A stretch of DNA of 64,000 bases from Urophycis tenuis (GCA_036785325.1 JAXIVH010000002.1:11031278-11095277), one strand, 5' to 3'; positions 20,236 to 34,127 are shown, counted from the first letter of the stretch. Translations and numbers: made by a program. The notes: generated by a model from the sequence alone, not told the origin.

Positions 20236-21310
20236 TGCTGTTGCATTAACACATGGTACATTAACACAAACTGAAAGACTGTAGGTATTGAGATGGATTG
20301 AGATTATCTTGATTTTTCTGTTGAAAGAAACAGGGGACTGGGGAATATATAAGGAAATGTAATTCCTGTTGGCAGTAGTAATCACATTTAGAACTCATCC
20401 TCACATATTTACACATTCTCATCCTCTCATATTTACATCTTCTAATCCTCTCATCAGCACATCTGTGTTCTGCTATCCACAAAGACACTGAGATACCAAC
20501 CTAGCCGGGACAGTTTGTATGCACTTGCATGTGTTGGAAAAAACTAAGATATAGCGAGGAGAGCTGCTGAACATTTATTTGGAGGATAATGGATGTCAAT
20601 CGGTCACCAGCCATTTTCAGAACCCAGTCACACCACGAGAGGAGGTGAGATGCACAACGCATGGCTGTTTTACATCTGGACATGTCACCAATTAGCCTTG
20701 GGTCTTAACAAACCGGCCAAATTCTTGAAGCCAATTTTCAATAGCCTAAATATTAAATGGTGAAAGGAGCATGTTTTTTGAAATATAGACAACTCTCAAG
20801 TCTCACATGATACCATTGAGGACGAATTAAAGATAAATATGATCTATTAATGTAAAAAGAAAAACACCTTCACCATCAGTAGTCTAGGGGTCAAAGTTGA
20901 GGAGAATGGGATCGATTTGATCAGCTCTGACCCTCCTGCTAAACCAGAAGTCATGGTATCAGCAAATATGAAACACGTGGTTGAATACAAGGAACCCATA
21001 ACAACATCAGGACATTGGCTTTGTTATCGTATTCGTATTACAGTGCTTTTTACTCATTGTACACATTGTATTGTATTGTTCTCAAAATAAAGCAATGTAT
21101 TTGTTTGCTATGTGTGGTAAATAACGACTACGTTTACATTGAAAACCGACGACAGAGTCTAGACATTGCGTCATTTGTCTGCAACATAATACACACATGC
21201 ACTTAACGTCATGACGCAAGGATTATGCAGTGTTTCCTACAGAATAACATCGCCTGGTCGTGTATCATTTAGGTGAATCTGGTCATCCTGTGTACGCCTA
21301 TCTTCTTGGA
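20236..21310. other. No gene recognised
   Basis: The stretch is A/T-rich, unremarkable sequence with only short chance frames. No transposon protein, RNA gene or clear repeat was recognised. Confidence 0.5.
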
Positions 21311-22205
<895 letters not shown>

Positions 22206-23492
22206 TGCATGCACACATGTATTTCTGTTGAACATTGTTTAATCCCGGAAGGGAAATTCAGGGTCAGGTGTTTAGTTATTTGTAATTGATCAACCATTGA
22301 TCAACCAACTGTCATTCAGTCAGTCAATCTTATGAATTAGTAAGCCAATCAGCAGCATAGTGAACTCCAGCCACTAGTAAAATTCCTTGGAACCAATGAC
22401 AGACCTGTCGTGTATCTACAAAATAACAACTGCAATATACAATGATAGGTATCTTTTGATCTTACCTCTTTATTTGCTAGCCGAGGTAACATAGAAACGA
22501 CGCATAGTATCTGCAGGCACTGAGACTTTATGTGTCACCTCTCGTTCGGTCTTCTTCACAAGGGCATGCACCAAACTGGCATGCATGCATTTATGCAATA
22601 CTAGTGTCGAATGAACACAAAGGGTCAGGGGTCATATATACAATACACAGTATTGCAAAATATGATATTTGCTTATGAGTGTGTCTCCATAAACTACACT
22701 CCTCCCCTGAGATCTGAACCAAGTACATTTACAGTACAACCAAATATAATTTTGTTTTCTTTTCCATATTTCATCTTTTGCTCGGACGCAGCTCCACACA
22801 TCCACACACACCTTGGTGTCATACAATAATTAATCTAATTTATTGTTTATTGTGTATTGACTTTAGCCAGGCTCTTACTGCACATCTATCCCCTGTACTG
22901 CTGGTCACTGTGAATTTCTCCTAAGGGGGATTAATAAAGGAGTATCTTATCTTACAATAGGTGTCCAGGAAGCTTTACCCCCCCCTCTCCACTGCCCAGA
23001 TAGAGCTCCACACATCCATAGACATCCATACATCTCGCTGCCGGTGTCCCTTCGTCGCAATGAATAGAGTATTCGATGTCAGGAAAAGACCCTTACCTGG
23101 TTCAAAGCAAAGTTCACCTAGTGTTTTGGGGAGACTAGCAACAACATAGGACAGTGGTAGTTACGCAAACAATATTCCTCTGGGTATTTCACAATTTGGA
23201 GTGAAATTCAAATTTTAATGTGGCAGCATCTACCATGTGCATGACTTAGCTGAGATGGACATGAATGAATGTCTTCACAGTGTGGACCATGTTGGAACCA
23301 GGGAATGTCTTGAAAAGCATCTCTTCCACTCCCACTACTGTGCATTTCTTCTGATTCAGGATGAGTGCCTGGAGCGGCTCTTCCTAGTCAGACAGTGAAG
23401 GTCCTTCTTGTTGGCAAAAGGGCAAGTTGGGGTCGTAAATATGCGCTTCAGTAGCTTTATGAGGGCATCAGCCAACAGTTGGTTGCTCATCA

Positions 23493-23494
<2 letters not shown>
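22206..23494. other. Non-coding; one LINE tail (about 22890-22957)
   Basis: No gene is seen. At 22905-22957 the plus strand reads GAATTTCTCC...GGGGGATTAATAAAGG followed by a TATCTTATCTTA repeat. That form (AATTTCCCC...GGATTAATAAAGTATC) is common at 3' ends of fish LINEs. Upstream sequence to about 22820 may belong to its 3' UTR. The remainder shows nothing recognisable. Confidence 0.5.

Positions 23495-23559
<65 letters not shown>
23495..23559. repeat. (TG)n microsatellite, about 32 units
   Basis: A pure GT run immediately left of repeat X copy 2, in the same position and orientation as at copy 1. Confidence 0.95.
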
Positions 23560-23561
<2 letters not shown>

Positions 23562-23845
23562 TTAAACAGTCACTTGTTGAAAAGCTTTTCCTCAATGTTT
23601 TCCAGAACACCTTAGAAAACAGAATTCTGGGCTTTTTACCTGTACGTTTGGACGTTAGCATCACCATGGGGTTATATTTAATTAACCAAAGCAAAATGAA
23701 AAGACCGCACAAAGTTCATATTGCTCCATTCCATATTGCTGCATTCCACTCCAGAGATGTGAGTTTCCCTCTGATTTATATCCAATAGATTAGCAACCTG
23801 CTTGACCTTGAGTCGTTTTTACCCGAACAAAGTCCAGTACAAGTA
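23560..23845. repeat. Repeat X, copy 2
   Basis: This is the second copy of the family at 21915-22205. It has one internal extra block (ATTGCTCCATTCCATATTGCTG) and a longer stretch after GAATTCTGGGC. By eye the two copies are roughly 85 percent alike. It ends near GTCCAGTAC, shortly before LINE-C. Confidence 0.7.
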
Positions 23846-23904
23846 CAAGCCCTCTAGAGACCATTGCTAGTATATTGCATTGTGTATTGTAGCCAGTCAG
23901 GACA

Positions 23905-25845
23905 TCTACACGACACAGACTTTGTCCATGACCCAATGCTCGACGCTGCACCCCTTCCAATCTGCTCTACCCATCTCTCTCTGTCGACACAACAACTCTG
24001 GAACTGCCAATCGGCAGTCAAGAAGGCAGACTCCATCTCAGCCTATGCCAGCCTCCAGAACCTTCACTTTCTGGCCCTAACAGAAACCTGGATCACCCCC
24101 AGAGAACACAGCCACTCCGGCTGCCCTCTCTACCACTTACTCCTTCTCACCCTGGGCTCCTCATCTAACCCTAGTGGTCCTACCAGGTGCTTCCCTTGGA
24201 ACACCTGACCAGATCAGCATTTGAACTTCATGCTGTTGCTGTAACCATTCCTATCAAGTTCCTATGCATTCCTAACCATTCCTATGCAGTAATCTACGAT
24301 CCTCCAGGTCCCTTCCATGACTTCTTTGATGAGATGGATGCCTCAGCTGGTTGTCCTGGACGACTTTAACATCCAGCCAGAGAAGTTGCAATCATCTGAC
24401 TTTACAACCTTTTTCACCACATTTGACCTAACAGTCTCTCCTTCTCCCCCTACCCACAGAGCCGGGAACCGACTTGACCTTGTCTTCACAAGGTCCTGCA
24501 GTACCCGTGCACTCTCAGTTACCCCACTCCCTGTCTCTGACCATCACGTTGTCACCTTGTCTCTCCCCTTGAAGTCCCCCTCATCTGTTCCTCCCACACT
24601 GTCACCACCCACCATAACCTGAAAACCCTCTCTCCTCTCTGTCATCACTACACCCCCAGAACAATTCCCACTACTTTCCAGTGAGGAAGCCTCCTCTGCC
24701 CTGCCCTCTTCTTCTCTTTGGACTCCCTATGTCCCCTCACATCCAGACCAGCGCAATCTTCTCCTCCTCCTCCTTGTCCGAATCTCTGCGGGCTCATGAA
24801 ACAGGGCTGCGGGCAGCTGAGAGGAAATGGAAGATCTCTTCCGCTACCTTCACCCCCTCTAAGACTTCCCCTCCACCGTGTCAGCAGCCAAATCTACATT
24901 CTACCAGAACAAGATCAACTCCTCTGCCTCTAACCCCAGAAAACTGTTTTCCATGTTCTCCTCTTTCCTCAACCCTCCTTCCTATCCCCCCTTCCTCACT
25001 CACTGCTGATTAGTCAGAGACTGGTCACATCCAAACACACAACCACCTGTCCCCTTGACCTTATCCCCTCCTCCCTTCTTCAGGTCATCTCTACCGACAT
25101 CCTACCGTTCATCACCACCGTCTTTAACTCATCCCTCACCTCAGGTCTCATCCCAGCACCTTTCAAAACTGCCAGAGTCAAACCACTCCTGAAGAATCAT
25201 ACCCTCGACTGCTATCATGCAGAACCACAGACTCTCTCTCAGAATTTCTTCTATCATTCATTTTCTAAAACCCTGGAACATGCAGTCTCTAAACAACTGT
25301 CCTCCTACCTCTCAGAAAACGACTTGCTTGATCCCCATCAGTCAGGCTTCAAGACTGCACACGCTACAGAGACGGCCCTCCTGACAGTGAGTCCCTTGGT
25401 GCCGCCAAGGACTCTTCCCTCATCGGTGCTAGTTCTCCTCGACCTGTCTGGGGCGTTCGACACCGTGAACCACCAGACCCTCCTCACCTCTCTCGCTGAT
25501 CTCGCATTACTGACACTGCGCTATCCTGGTTCACATCTTACCTTATGAATCGCACTTACCAGGTCACATGGAATGGCTCCCTGTCCAAACCCCTCAAGGC
25601 TCAGTATTAGGACTGCTTTTGTTCTCCCTATATACCAGATATTTAGGCTGTCTAATCATACGTTTTTTCCTATCACTGTTATGTGGACAATACTCAACTG
25701 TCCCTCTCCGCCCCCCCCCCCCCCCCACCTCAGACATTCGGATTGCAACACGCATCTCAGAATGTTTGGCAGACATAAGCACATAAGGAAAACTGCATCA
25801 CCTCAATCTAGCAAAGACTGAACTTCTCTTCATAACTGTCATGAT
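23905..25845 (+). pseudogene. LINE-C relic: heavily decayed CR1/L2-group LINE
   Basis: Short frames on the plus strand give pieces of a LINE protein in the right order but in shifting frames. They are FLALTETWITPREHS (endonuclease start, about 24065-24110), VIYDPPGPFHDFFDEMD (about 24292-24340), DDFNIQPEKLQSSD (GDFN region, about 24358), NRLDLVFTR and VSDHHVVTLS (about 24468-24560), LDPHQSGFKTAHATETALL (RT, about 25327), LVLLDLSGAFDTVNHQ (motif A, about 25430) and QGSVLGLLLFSLY (motif B, about 25588). Motif C is destroyed; a poly-C run lies there (about 25703-25717). Several stops, frameshifts and deletions mark it as an old dead copy. Confidence 0.8.
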
Positions 25846-26077
25846 ATTAGCTGTTCCCCATTCCTATTGTGTCCTTTCCTGTCTGTGTCTTGGTATCAGC
25901 TGTTCCCCTTCCTATTGTGTTTTTCCCTGTCCGTCTGTGTTGTCCTGGTGAGCGTTGTCACTCATTCAAACTCGGGAGTTCGCCAGCTGGTGGACCTGGT
26001 CTTCATCAATCAATGAACCTCTGCAATACAAATACTTTGGCTCTCCTTCCAGACTTTGTCATTATCATTTGTCATTT
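25846..26077. other. Unclassified repeat-like sequence
   Basis: The phrase AGCTGTTCCC...TTCCTATTGTGT occurs twice within 60 bases (about 25851 and 25898). The stretch ends where the LINE-D tail begins. It could be the end of another repeat. No coding sequence is seen. Confidence 0.35.
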
Positions 26078-27040
26078 GTGCATTGATTCTGAAACCTAAC
26101 ACGTTGGGTCTTGACAGCTGCCACGGCTACTGCACAATAGACACAGATGCGCGCACCAGGCTGTGGCAGCAGAAAGTCAGAAGAAAGTCATAAAGATGTT
26201 AATTGCCAAGTAGGTTTGCACCTACAAGAAATGTGTCTTGGTGGTTGGTGCGCGACAGTAAACAATCAACAAACAACAATGACAATAGACAATAACAAAC
26301 AACAATCAACACAATGGTGGGGACTAGTGTAGTTTAAAAAGTAAAGTTGAGGTAGCTAGTGATTTTAAAGTGTTTTACAATGTTTTAGAGTGCAGTGGTG
26401 CATCAGAATCAAAAAAAGATAAATACAAATTGTTAAGTCATACAAAATGTAAAAACGCTGCATTATTGTAATGCCTACAGTAAAATGCAAGGGTGGTGGA
26501 GGGATTGAGTGCAAGGGTGCAAAGAGAGAGAGTTCATGATCCCAACTGCAGCAGGAAAACTGCTCATGTGACGGGAGGTTTTGGTCCTGATGGACCTCAG
26601 CCTCCTGCCAGAGGGGAGATGGTCAAAGAGTCTGTGACCAGGATGGGAGGGCTCAGCCACAACCCCACCTGCACACCTCAGAGCCATAGAGGTGTGCAGG
26701 TACTGAAGGGATGGAAGGTTGCAGCCAATCACCTTCTCTGCAGAGCGAATGATACGCTGCAGTCTGCTCTTGTCCTTAGCAGTGGCTGCAGCGTACCAGA
26801 AGGTGATGGAGGAGGTGAGAATGGACTCAATGAAGGCAGTCTTGAAGTGCACCATCATTGTCTTTGGCAGGTTGAACTTCTTCAGCTGCCCCAGGAAGTA
26901 CATCCTCTGCTGTGCTTTTTTGACAGGGGAGCTAATGTTCAGCTCCCACCTGAGGTTCTGGATGATGATGGAGCCCAGGAAGCTGTCTGGCCAGACCAGT
27001 TCACCAGATGGTCACACCATCTGTAGGCACCTGTAGGCAG
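26078..27040 (-). pseudogene. LINE-D, copy 2: 5'-truncated CR1/L2-group LINE
   Basis: The minus strand reads the C-terminal third of an RT protein: FLGSIIIQNLRWELNISSPV and KKAQQRMYFLGQLKKFNLPK, then LTSSITFWYAAATAKDKSRL and the C-terminal tail RHMSSFPAAVGIMNSLSLHP. Catalytic RT motifs lie upstream and are absent, so it is 5'-truncated near 27040. The 3' UTR (26078-26490) matches LINE-D copy 1. It ends with the GTAGGT-GCAA-ACCTAC hairpin at 26210-26225. The orientation is opposite to LINE-C. Confidence 0.8.
26210..26225 (-). ncRNA. GNRA-loop hairpin near the LINE-D 3' end
   Basis: On the minus strand GTAGGT-GCAA-ACCTAC forms a six-pair stem with a GCAA (GNRA) loop. The same 16 bases occur at 21443-21458 (minus) and 34148-34163 (plus). 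In the UnaL2/L2 group a 3' hairpin is known to be needed for RT recognition; the same role here is inferred. Confidence 0.5.
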
Positions 27041-27670
27041 ACTCACCAGACTCACCAGAGATGAGGCAGGCCTACATATGCCATTATTTTTGGCAACACC
27101 GCTAACCGCTACTGCAACTGACTTCCAAAACACAGATTAATGTCGACCTTTTCTGAAATATAATTTTTAATAATAAAGGAACATATTCTAATATAACTGC
27201 CAGTTAACACGGTCCTCCTCTGAAAAACCCAAATTGACCATTGTCCTTACTACCTCACTCTGGCATCATTTTGCTCAAATTTTTATTTTCACTTTTTCGT
27301 TACATTGACATGATTTTCAACCATCTCTAAATGTCATTCATTGGAGGTAGACTGACTTCGTGCGCGTTTATAGTAATCTGTTCACCTTGTTGAAGTAGAG
27401 CAATATTCAGGTAACAACTGCAAGCTAACGAGCAATCTGTCAGGAGGTGACGGAGGTGACGGTTATTATTCCATTATAGGATGACTTGGTATTATAAGCA
27501 TCACTCCTTGTTTTTATTACACTTGTATATGTTTTTATGGACCAGAGTGCTGTTTGTTCAGTTACCAATAATAGTTTAATAATAATCTAAACTCAATTTT
27601 TATTAAGTTGTGACAAACGTGGCTTATGGGCCTTAAGTCATGTTTCTTCAGTATATCTTGTGTGTGTGTG
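27041..27670. other. No gene recognised
   Basis: A/T-rich sequence between LINE-D and the permuted Hero copy. It ends in a short TG run at about 27660-27670. Nothing recognisable. Confidence 0.5.
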
Positions 27671-29920
27671 TGATGCTCTGCCAAGTCCAGCGAACCTCCA
27701 TGTGTGGGGGAAAAGTGAGACTCCTTCTTGCCCGCTGTGCTCTGGTAGAGGCTCGTTAGAACATCTCCTCAGCGGCTGCCCAAAGGCTCTGGCAGATGGT
27801 CGCTACCGCTGGCGCCATGACCAGGTGCTTAAGGCAGTCGCGGAGAGTGTAGCTTCAGCCATCAGCTCCAGCAAGAACCATCAGGCTCCAAAGAAGGCAA
27901 TCTCCTTTGTCAAAGCTGGAGAAAAACCCAGAGCAGGCAAACATACAGCAACAGGCCTACTCTACACAGCAGGTGACTGGCAGCTGCAGGTCGACCTGGG
28001 TAAGCAGCTGAGGTTCCCCCAGCACATCGCAACAACAACCCTCCGCCCAGCCAGCAAGAAGAGCGAGTGGCTGCAGTTTGACGAGGATGTGTCAAACATC
28101 ATCCAGGCCACAGCCAGAGGAGACGCGGACAGCCGACTAACATCGATGACCACCATCATCTACAGCTACGCCTCAGAAAGATTCGGGCAGGTGGACAAAG
28201 GAAAACCAAAACCTACCTCCTACACAAGGAGCCGCAGGGCCACCCAGATACATCATTTGCGCCAGGAGCTTCGCACCCTCAAGAGGCAGTACAAGGCTGC
28301 AACTGAGGAGGAGAAGCAGCCCTTGGAGGAACTGAAAAACATCCTGCGCAAGAAGTTGATGACTCTTCGCAGAGCAGAGTGGCACCGGAGACGGGGAAGA
28401 GAGAGGGCAAGGAAGCGGGCAGCGTTCATCGCCAACCCCTTTGGCTTCACTAAACAACTGCTAGGGGACAAGCGCAGTGGCCGGCTTCAGTGCTCTATAG
28501 AGCAAGTAAACCGCTTCCTCCAGGAAACTGTGAGCGATCCGCTGAGAGATCTGGAACTGGAGCACAACAAATCTCTTATCAGCCCAGATCCCCCAACAAC
28601 TGAGTTCAACCTGAAGGAGCCAAGCCTGAAGGAGGTTGAAGATGTCGTCAAGGCGGCCCGTTCGGCGTCAGCACCAGGCCCCAGTGGAACCCCTTACGTG
28701 GTCTACAAGCGCTGCCCGAAACTGCTACGACACCTGTGGAAGATCCTGAAGGTGATCTGGAGAAGGGGAAAAGTGGCCGACCAGTGGAGGCATGCTGAGG
28801 GAGTTTGGATCCCAAAAGAGGAGAACTCAAGCGACATCAGTCAGTTTCGATCCATCTCTTTGCTGAGCGTGGAAGGGAAGGTGTTTTTCAGCATCGTCTC
28901 AAGAAGACTGACTGAGTTCCTCCTCAAAAACAGCTACATTGACCCATCTGTACAGAAGGGGGGGATCTCTGCACCTGGCTGCTTGGAACACACTGGGGTC
29001 GTCACACAACTCATCAGAGAGGCCCATGAGAACAAAGGCGACCTAGCTGTGTTGTGGTTGGATCTGGCCAACGCCTATGGGTCCATACCACACAAGCTGG
29101 TCGAGCTCGCTCTCCACCGCCACCATGTGCCCAGTAAGATCAAGGACCTCATCCTGGATTACTACAATAACTTCAGGATGAGAGTTACTTCTGGGTCAGA
29201 AACATCGGACTGGCATCGCATTGGGAAAGGGATAATAACAGGCTGTACTATCTCTGTTGCCCTCTTTGCCCTTGCCATGAACATGGTGGTCAAGTCAGCT
29301 GAGGTGGAGTGCAGAGGGCCCCTGACCAAGTCTGGAGTACGGCAGCCCCCCATCAGAGCCTATATGGATGACCTCACCGTAACAACCACGTCGGTCCCAG
29401 GATGCAGGTGGATCCTACAAGGGCTCGAAATACTCATCACTTGGGCAAGGATGAGTTTTAAGCCCTCCAAATCTCGTTCAATGGTGCTAAAGAAGGGGAA
29501 GGTGACTGACAAGTTCAGTTTTTCCATCTCAGGAACTGTCATCCCAAGCATCACGGAGCAGCCCGTGAAGAGTTTGGGGAAGCTCTTCGACTCCACCTTG
29601 AAGGATTCGGCAGGCATTCAGAAGGCCAGCTTAGAACTTGGATCCTGGCTGACCAAGGTAGACAAGTCTGGCCTGCCTGGTAGGTTTAAAGCCTGGATCT
29701 ACCAGCATTCAATCCTGCCCCGCATCCTGTGGCCCCTGCTGATTTATGCAGTCCCAATGACAGCAGTTGAGTCCCTGGAGAGGAAGATCAGCGGCTTCCT
29801 TCGGAGGTGGCTGGGACTTCCTCGCAGCCTTACCAGCGCTGCCCTGTATGGAACAAGCAACATCCTGCAGCTTCCCTTCAGTGGCCTCACAGAAGAGTTC
29901 ATGGTGGCTCGCAAAAACCC
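27671..29920 (+). pseudogene. Hero-type LINE copy, circularly permuted, with one open frame
   Basis: A frame of about 766 codons (27660-29960) is open, but its parts are out of order. Bases 27671 to about 28046 encode the C-terminal CCHC finger and the start of the nuclease, from DALPSPANLHVWG to ATTTLRP. At about 28046-28052 the frame jumps to the N-terminal third (SKKSEWLQFDEDV). It then continues normally through the basic region, RT motif A (LDLANAYGSIPH, about 29055), GCTISVALF, catalytic YMDD (about 29361) and the thumb up to EEFMVARK. There it is cut off (about 29915). The Cys/His finger at the true N-terminus and the residues between thumb and CCHC finger are missing. Such an order arises from a head-to-tail dimer with a deletion across the junction. 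It belongs to the same subfamily as the copy at 18192-20235. Confidence 0.85.
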
Positions 29921-31740
29921 AAGTTTTGTGTTAATCGTACTTGCCAATATGGAGGAATAAACTTCTTGATTTTAAAGAGCGCCCTCTAGTGGCAATGACC
30001 AGAAATTTGGTAGCTAGCATGGAGGACATATTCCGAGGTAGGGACCAAGATTTGGTGTCGAAAGAATATAGCATTGTGGAGATATGGTCCACTTCCTTTT
30101 TTTACGTAAAATTTACACATCCAAAAAATTTTATAACGCGCTTAGTATAGAGAATTTCAACATACTTCACATGACATTTTTTCATCATTCAGTCTGGGGA
30201 TGGTAAATGTCGAGTTTCGTGCGAATTGGAGAAAGCCCTATGTTTTGAGCCTGTTGCAGCACTTTTTTTGCATTTTTGTGTTGTTGCAAAAAAAAAAAAG
30301 TCAGGCGGAAGTGGGCGTGGCTTACATCAGGAGGTGCAGCATGAATGCCTGCATGCATAGATATAAACTTTTTGAATGTGCGACAATCTATGCGGGAGTT
30401 ATTAGCGTTACGGGTTTTGCTCATAAACAGTGCCACCTAGAGGTCTTCCTAGTATACAACATGAACATGACGCCTAAATGAGAGAGCTGATCCATATTAC
30501 CTCAGACTCTATTTTGAGAGCAGGCTAGAGGTTCATGAGCTCGTTCACTGGTGGGCAGGACATCACTATGGTCTGTCGGCGTAGGGGAAATGTGGTCTCC
30601 ATTATCTTTCTAATGAGGGCAGGTCTATGTCAATGTCCAGCTGTTCTTTTAGAATATTGATCAGTGCATCAACAGAGGCTGGCCGTGAGCTGAGTTTTAA
30701 TTTTCTAGCTAGCCTGGTCTGGCTCAACAACACGTAGAATCATTGGTTCAGGGGATGCAGCTGCCATTGTGCTAACACACCAAAGTTGACTAAAAAGAGG
30801 AATAAAAAATCATCCTTTAGGAATTTATCTTAACGCCTTAATTCATAAAATGACGAAAAATCCGACCTTCAATGACACCAATTTTTGTTGTGAATGAATA
30901 ATGTTTCATAAATAAATAAAATGTTCTTCCTTAACAAACATGGGCCATAAGTATTTGGACGCCTGTTTAAATTGCTATTTTAGATCTTTATTTTTCTTAG
31001 CCAGTTAATACATGGATCCAGGATACTATGAATCCTGATAAAGTCACTTCGGCCTCTAGAATTAAAATAGCTTTACACCATCACATACCCATCGCCATAC
31101 CAAGAGATTGGCATGGTTTTATTTCAGTTAGCCTATTAGCTGGTTAGATTTGTGAGAAACCATTAGGCTAACTAGCAACTATTTGGCAAGCTGAAAAGAA
31201 CCATGCCAATGCGAAGTTGGTGTATTACCTATAGAACAGATTAGCTGAGGCAAAATACACTTGAGGACATGCTAACCATTTCCACAGTTTGTAAACAAGA
31301 GTTCGGCAGAACGACGTTGACTAAAAAGCATGAAAAGGTAAAAAAAAGCATGAAAAGCATAAAAAGGTAAGAAACAAGGTTTAGAGCTAATTTGATATGT
31401 GAATCCCACGATAGTTGTATTGGACCGAGGCACTGAAATTGCATGTTCCGTATCTCAAAGAAGAGGCGCTGATGCAAGTCAAAATAGCCACCAATCAACT
31501 TATAAAATGTTATAGAACCATCCCAATGACTCTTGACCTGCTAGATAAGGTAGGTAGGAAGGTAAATTAAGCTAAAATTAAGCTAAAAGTTCCATAGTTC
31601 TTCTTTAAGATCAAATCCTTAGATGTTTTTTTAATTCATATTTTTAGTCAACTTTAGCATGTGTCCAACTACTTCTGTACTGCTGTAATTCCAGAGAGTG
31701 AATAAAGACACAAGTCGAAAGTCGGAGCAGAGTGGCATTT
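29921..31740. other. Non-coding; possible small MITE at about 29978-30455
   Basis: No gene is seen. GCGCCCTCTAGTGGCA near 29980 and TGCCACCTAGAGGTC near 30432 are imperfect inverted repeats about 460 bases apart. They could be the ends of a small DNA element, but no target duplication was made out. The rest is A/T-rich and shows nothing. Confidence 0.35.
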
Positions 31741-31744
31741 TCAC

Positions 31745-32440
31745 GTCCATTACCTCCAATCATTCCTCGAGAAAGAAACGTTTTGGGAAGTGGCTGAGGT
31801 CTATCCACTTTATCAGTGTACTGATATGGGAATGACGTAATCTTGTGATTGTATGGAAGTAACTCAGGGATTCTCGCAAGGCACAGCCACCTTTAACACC
31901 AAAGTGGCTGCTCAAAGTGTCACTTTCTTGCACAGTTTGTACATGAAGGTCATGGCTAGCTTTGGTTCTTTCCCTCTCTGACTTCAGCTACTTGAAACTG
32001 TTCAACTGAGATACAGAATCTGCAACCTGTTCTAAATGACTCTACAAAGCCACCTCCATGAACCATGAATCCACGAACAGCCAAATTGTCTGCAGAAACA
32101 CAAAAGACAGCGACTTTGACATTCTGACCCACTCTTTCAATGAAGACACCATCTTTTTCCAGAGTATGAATATCACGCAGCTAGCAAGGACCCAATATAC
32201 AGCGCAAAATTTGTGAATTTGGTGTGATGTGCCAAGCGGATTACAAATCTCAAGTTCATCATATATAGCTGAGTGGTAGATTGAGATCCCCTGTTGACAG
32301 CAACTCATTTTCAAGGAAATGAGAGTCATTGGAGCATGACACCTATTGGTGTAGTTGCAGTATTTGTTTCAGTAATCTCTCTAAGAATGTCTGTGTTTTT
32401 AAACAACTCTTGAATCATTGAAAGGATAGGAACATACATG
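31745..32440 (-). pseudogene. Coding relic of a multicopy fish protein family, 3' part
   Basis: The minus strand reads YVPILSMIQELFKNTDILRE (about 32436-32370), then IYDELEICNPLGTSHQIHKF (about 32270-32205), FCVSADNLAVRGFMVHGGGF (about 32110-32050) and further pieces to about 31745, with frame changes between them. This order (VPIL..., NPLG...HK..AVYW, DNL...GGF.E.F...C..C) matches large uncharacterised proteins found in many copies in fish genomes, probably mobile-element derived. Their function is not known to me. Frameshifts show that it is dead. The sequence runs on at 34770 beyond the hAT insertion. Confidence 0.5.
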
Positions 32441-32448
32441 CTGGTATG
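32441..32448. repeat. Target duplication, left copy (CTGGTATG)
   Basis: The eight bases directly left of the hAT element are repeated exactly at 34762-34769. An 8-bp duplication is the mark of hAT transposition. Confidence 0.85.
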
Positions 32449-33385
32449 CGGGGCCGGCCCGTGGCATAGGCCGTATAGGCACATGCTAAGGGCGCCGTCC
32501 ATCAGGGGGCGCCACGCCAGCGCCACAAGTGGGGGGAAAAAAAAAAAAAAAAAATTATAACTAGTTGGTACTATTATTTCTTAATACAAAAAAGAATCCC
32601 ACATTAATATAAATGAAAAGCAAAGCCTATTTAATAGAAATAATATAATATGTTTGAAATGTTATGACATTACATCACCACCGGGGCCCCCCCCCCCCCC
32701 CTTCCCTACACGCTCAACACAAGATGTCAAAACGGACAAAACTGTCAGGTGCGCAAGGAAGAAAAAAAAGAAAAGAAGAGGAGGAGAAACGAAACAAAGA
32801 CAGAGGTAACGTCACGTGAAATTATTTGTCTGTTACAGAACGTGATAGTAACTCGGCTTTTTAACATTAAGCTACATGATTTGCTAATTGCTAATCAATA
32901 AATAGCTAGTGTTAACTGTTTTAACGTCAGTTAATATTGTGGAGGGGGCTAAGTTGTTATGGGAAATAATGTAGGTAATTACAGTACTCCCACTTTACAT
33001 TCCTCTGGGACATAAATATTAGATCTTTTAAGCAGGTGTTTACATTTGTTTACATTTTTATTGCCTTCTGGTAAGCTAACGTTTACCCCTTTGTATATTA
33101 TAGTTATAAGCCTAGTTGTTAAAGTGCACTTCATTAATGTTAATTAAGCAATATCACATAAGAGGGAATGCTGTTTTGAATATCAACACTGCTGTGATTC
33201 GGTCAAAGATAATCATAACATAACATGATATATTCTGCTATTCAGCATTTCACTGTAATGGTTAACATCATATCTCTTTGTTTTTTCATTCATATTATAT
33301 AATTTAATCTTATTTCATTTTATTCCTGGAATTACATGTTTTTATTATTAGACTACTCAATGGTGTCACATACTCCTCTCTTCAG

Positions 33386-33760
33386 ATGCGCTGTTGAAAT
33401 TTCTAAATCCAACCCCTGGGCCATCTACCAAATCTACTGCTGCTGCCTCCACCTCAACAGCAGAACCCAGCAGTGATGCAGCAGCATCAAGCAGTCCTCC
33501 CTGAGTACTACTCTGACCCATGACAGCCAGCCGGACATTAATGGCACAGAACTTGCAATGGAAATGCAGAATTTCCCACCATTGCCATCAAAGAACATGA
33601 CACACATGGAACTCTTGACCTTCCTGCATGAGAAGAAGCTGGCAGAAATTTACCCCAACATGTGGATTGCTCTGAGAATTTCTGCCACTCTTCCTGTTAC
33701 AGTGGCTGCTGCTGAAAGAAGCTTCTGCTCAAACTCATTAAAACTTACCTGAGGTCTACT
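33386..33760 (+). pseudogene. hAT transposase relic with catalytic core deleted
   Basis: The plus strand gives an N-terminal-like Ser/Thr/Pro-rich piece (FLNPTPGPSTKST, about 33400). This is followed within 200 bases by the C-terminal hAT dimerisation motif, EIYPNMWIALRISATLPVTV then AAAERSF (about 33649-33722). Normally several hundred residues with the DDE active site separate these parts, so a large internal deletion has taken place. A frame break follows AERSF, where relatives continue with a conserved K-rich segment. Confidence 0.65.
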
Positions 33761-33979
33761 ATGATGCAAGAACATCTCAGTGGACTTTCCATTATAAGCA
33801 TCAATCATGTGGTCTCAAATCAGCTGTCATATGATGATGATGTTGTTGATGACTTTGCTGCAAGAAATAGGAGAGTAAGGCTGTACATTAACGCACAGTG
33901 TGTACAGTGTGTCCAAATTCAGGACCAATATTTTTTCTATGCATGCACTACTGCTCCGTATTCCAAATGCATTGTACAT

Positions 33980-34003
33980 TGTATATATATATATATATAT
34001 ATG

Positions 34004-34072
<69 letters not shown>
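33980..34072. repeat. (TA)n microsatellite
   Basis: Nearly pure AT run with one GTAAAT interruption near 34002, inside the hAT element. Confidence 0.95.
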
Positions 34073-34077
<5 letters not shown>

Positions 34078-34127
34078 TTTTTACTTACTTTTTTTTTTAT
34101 ATATATACTGCTTTCTATTGCACCAAT

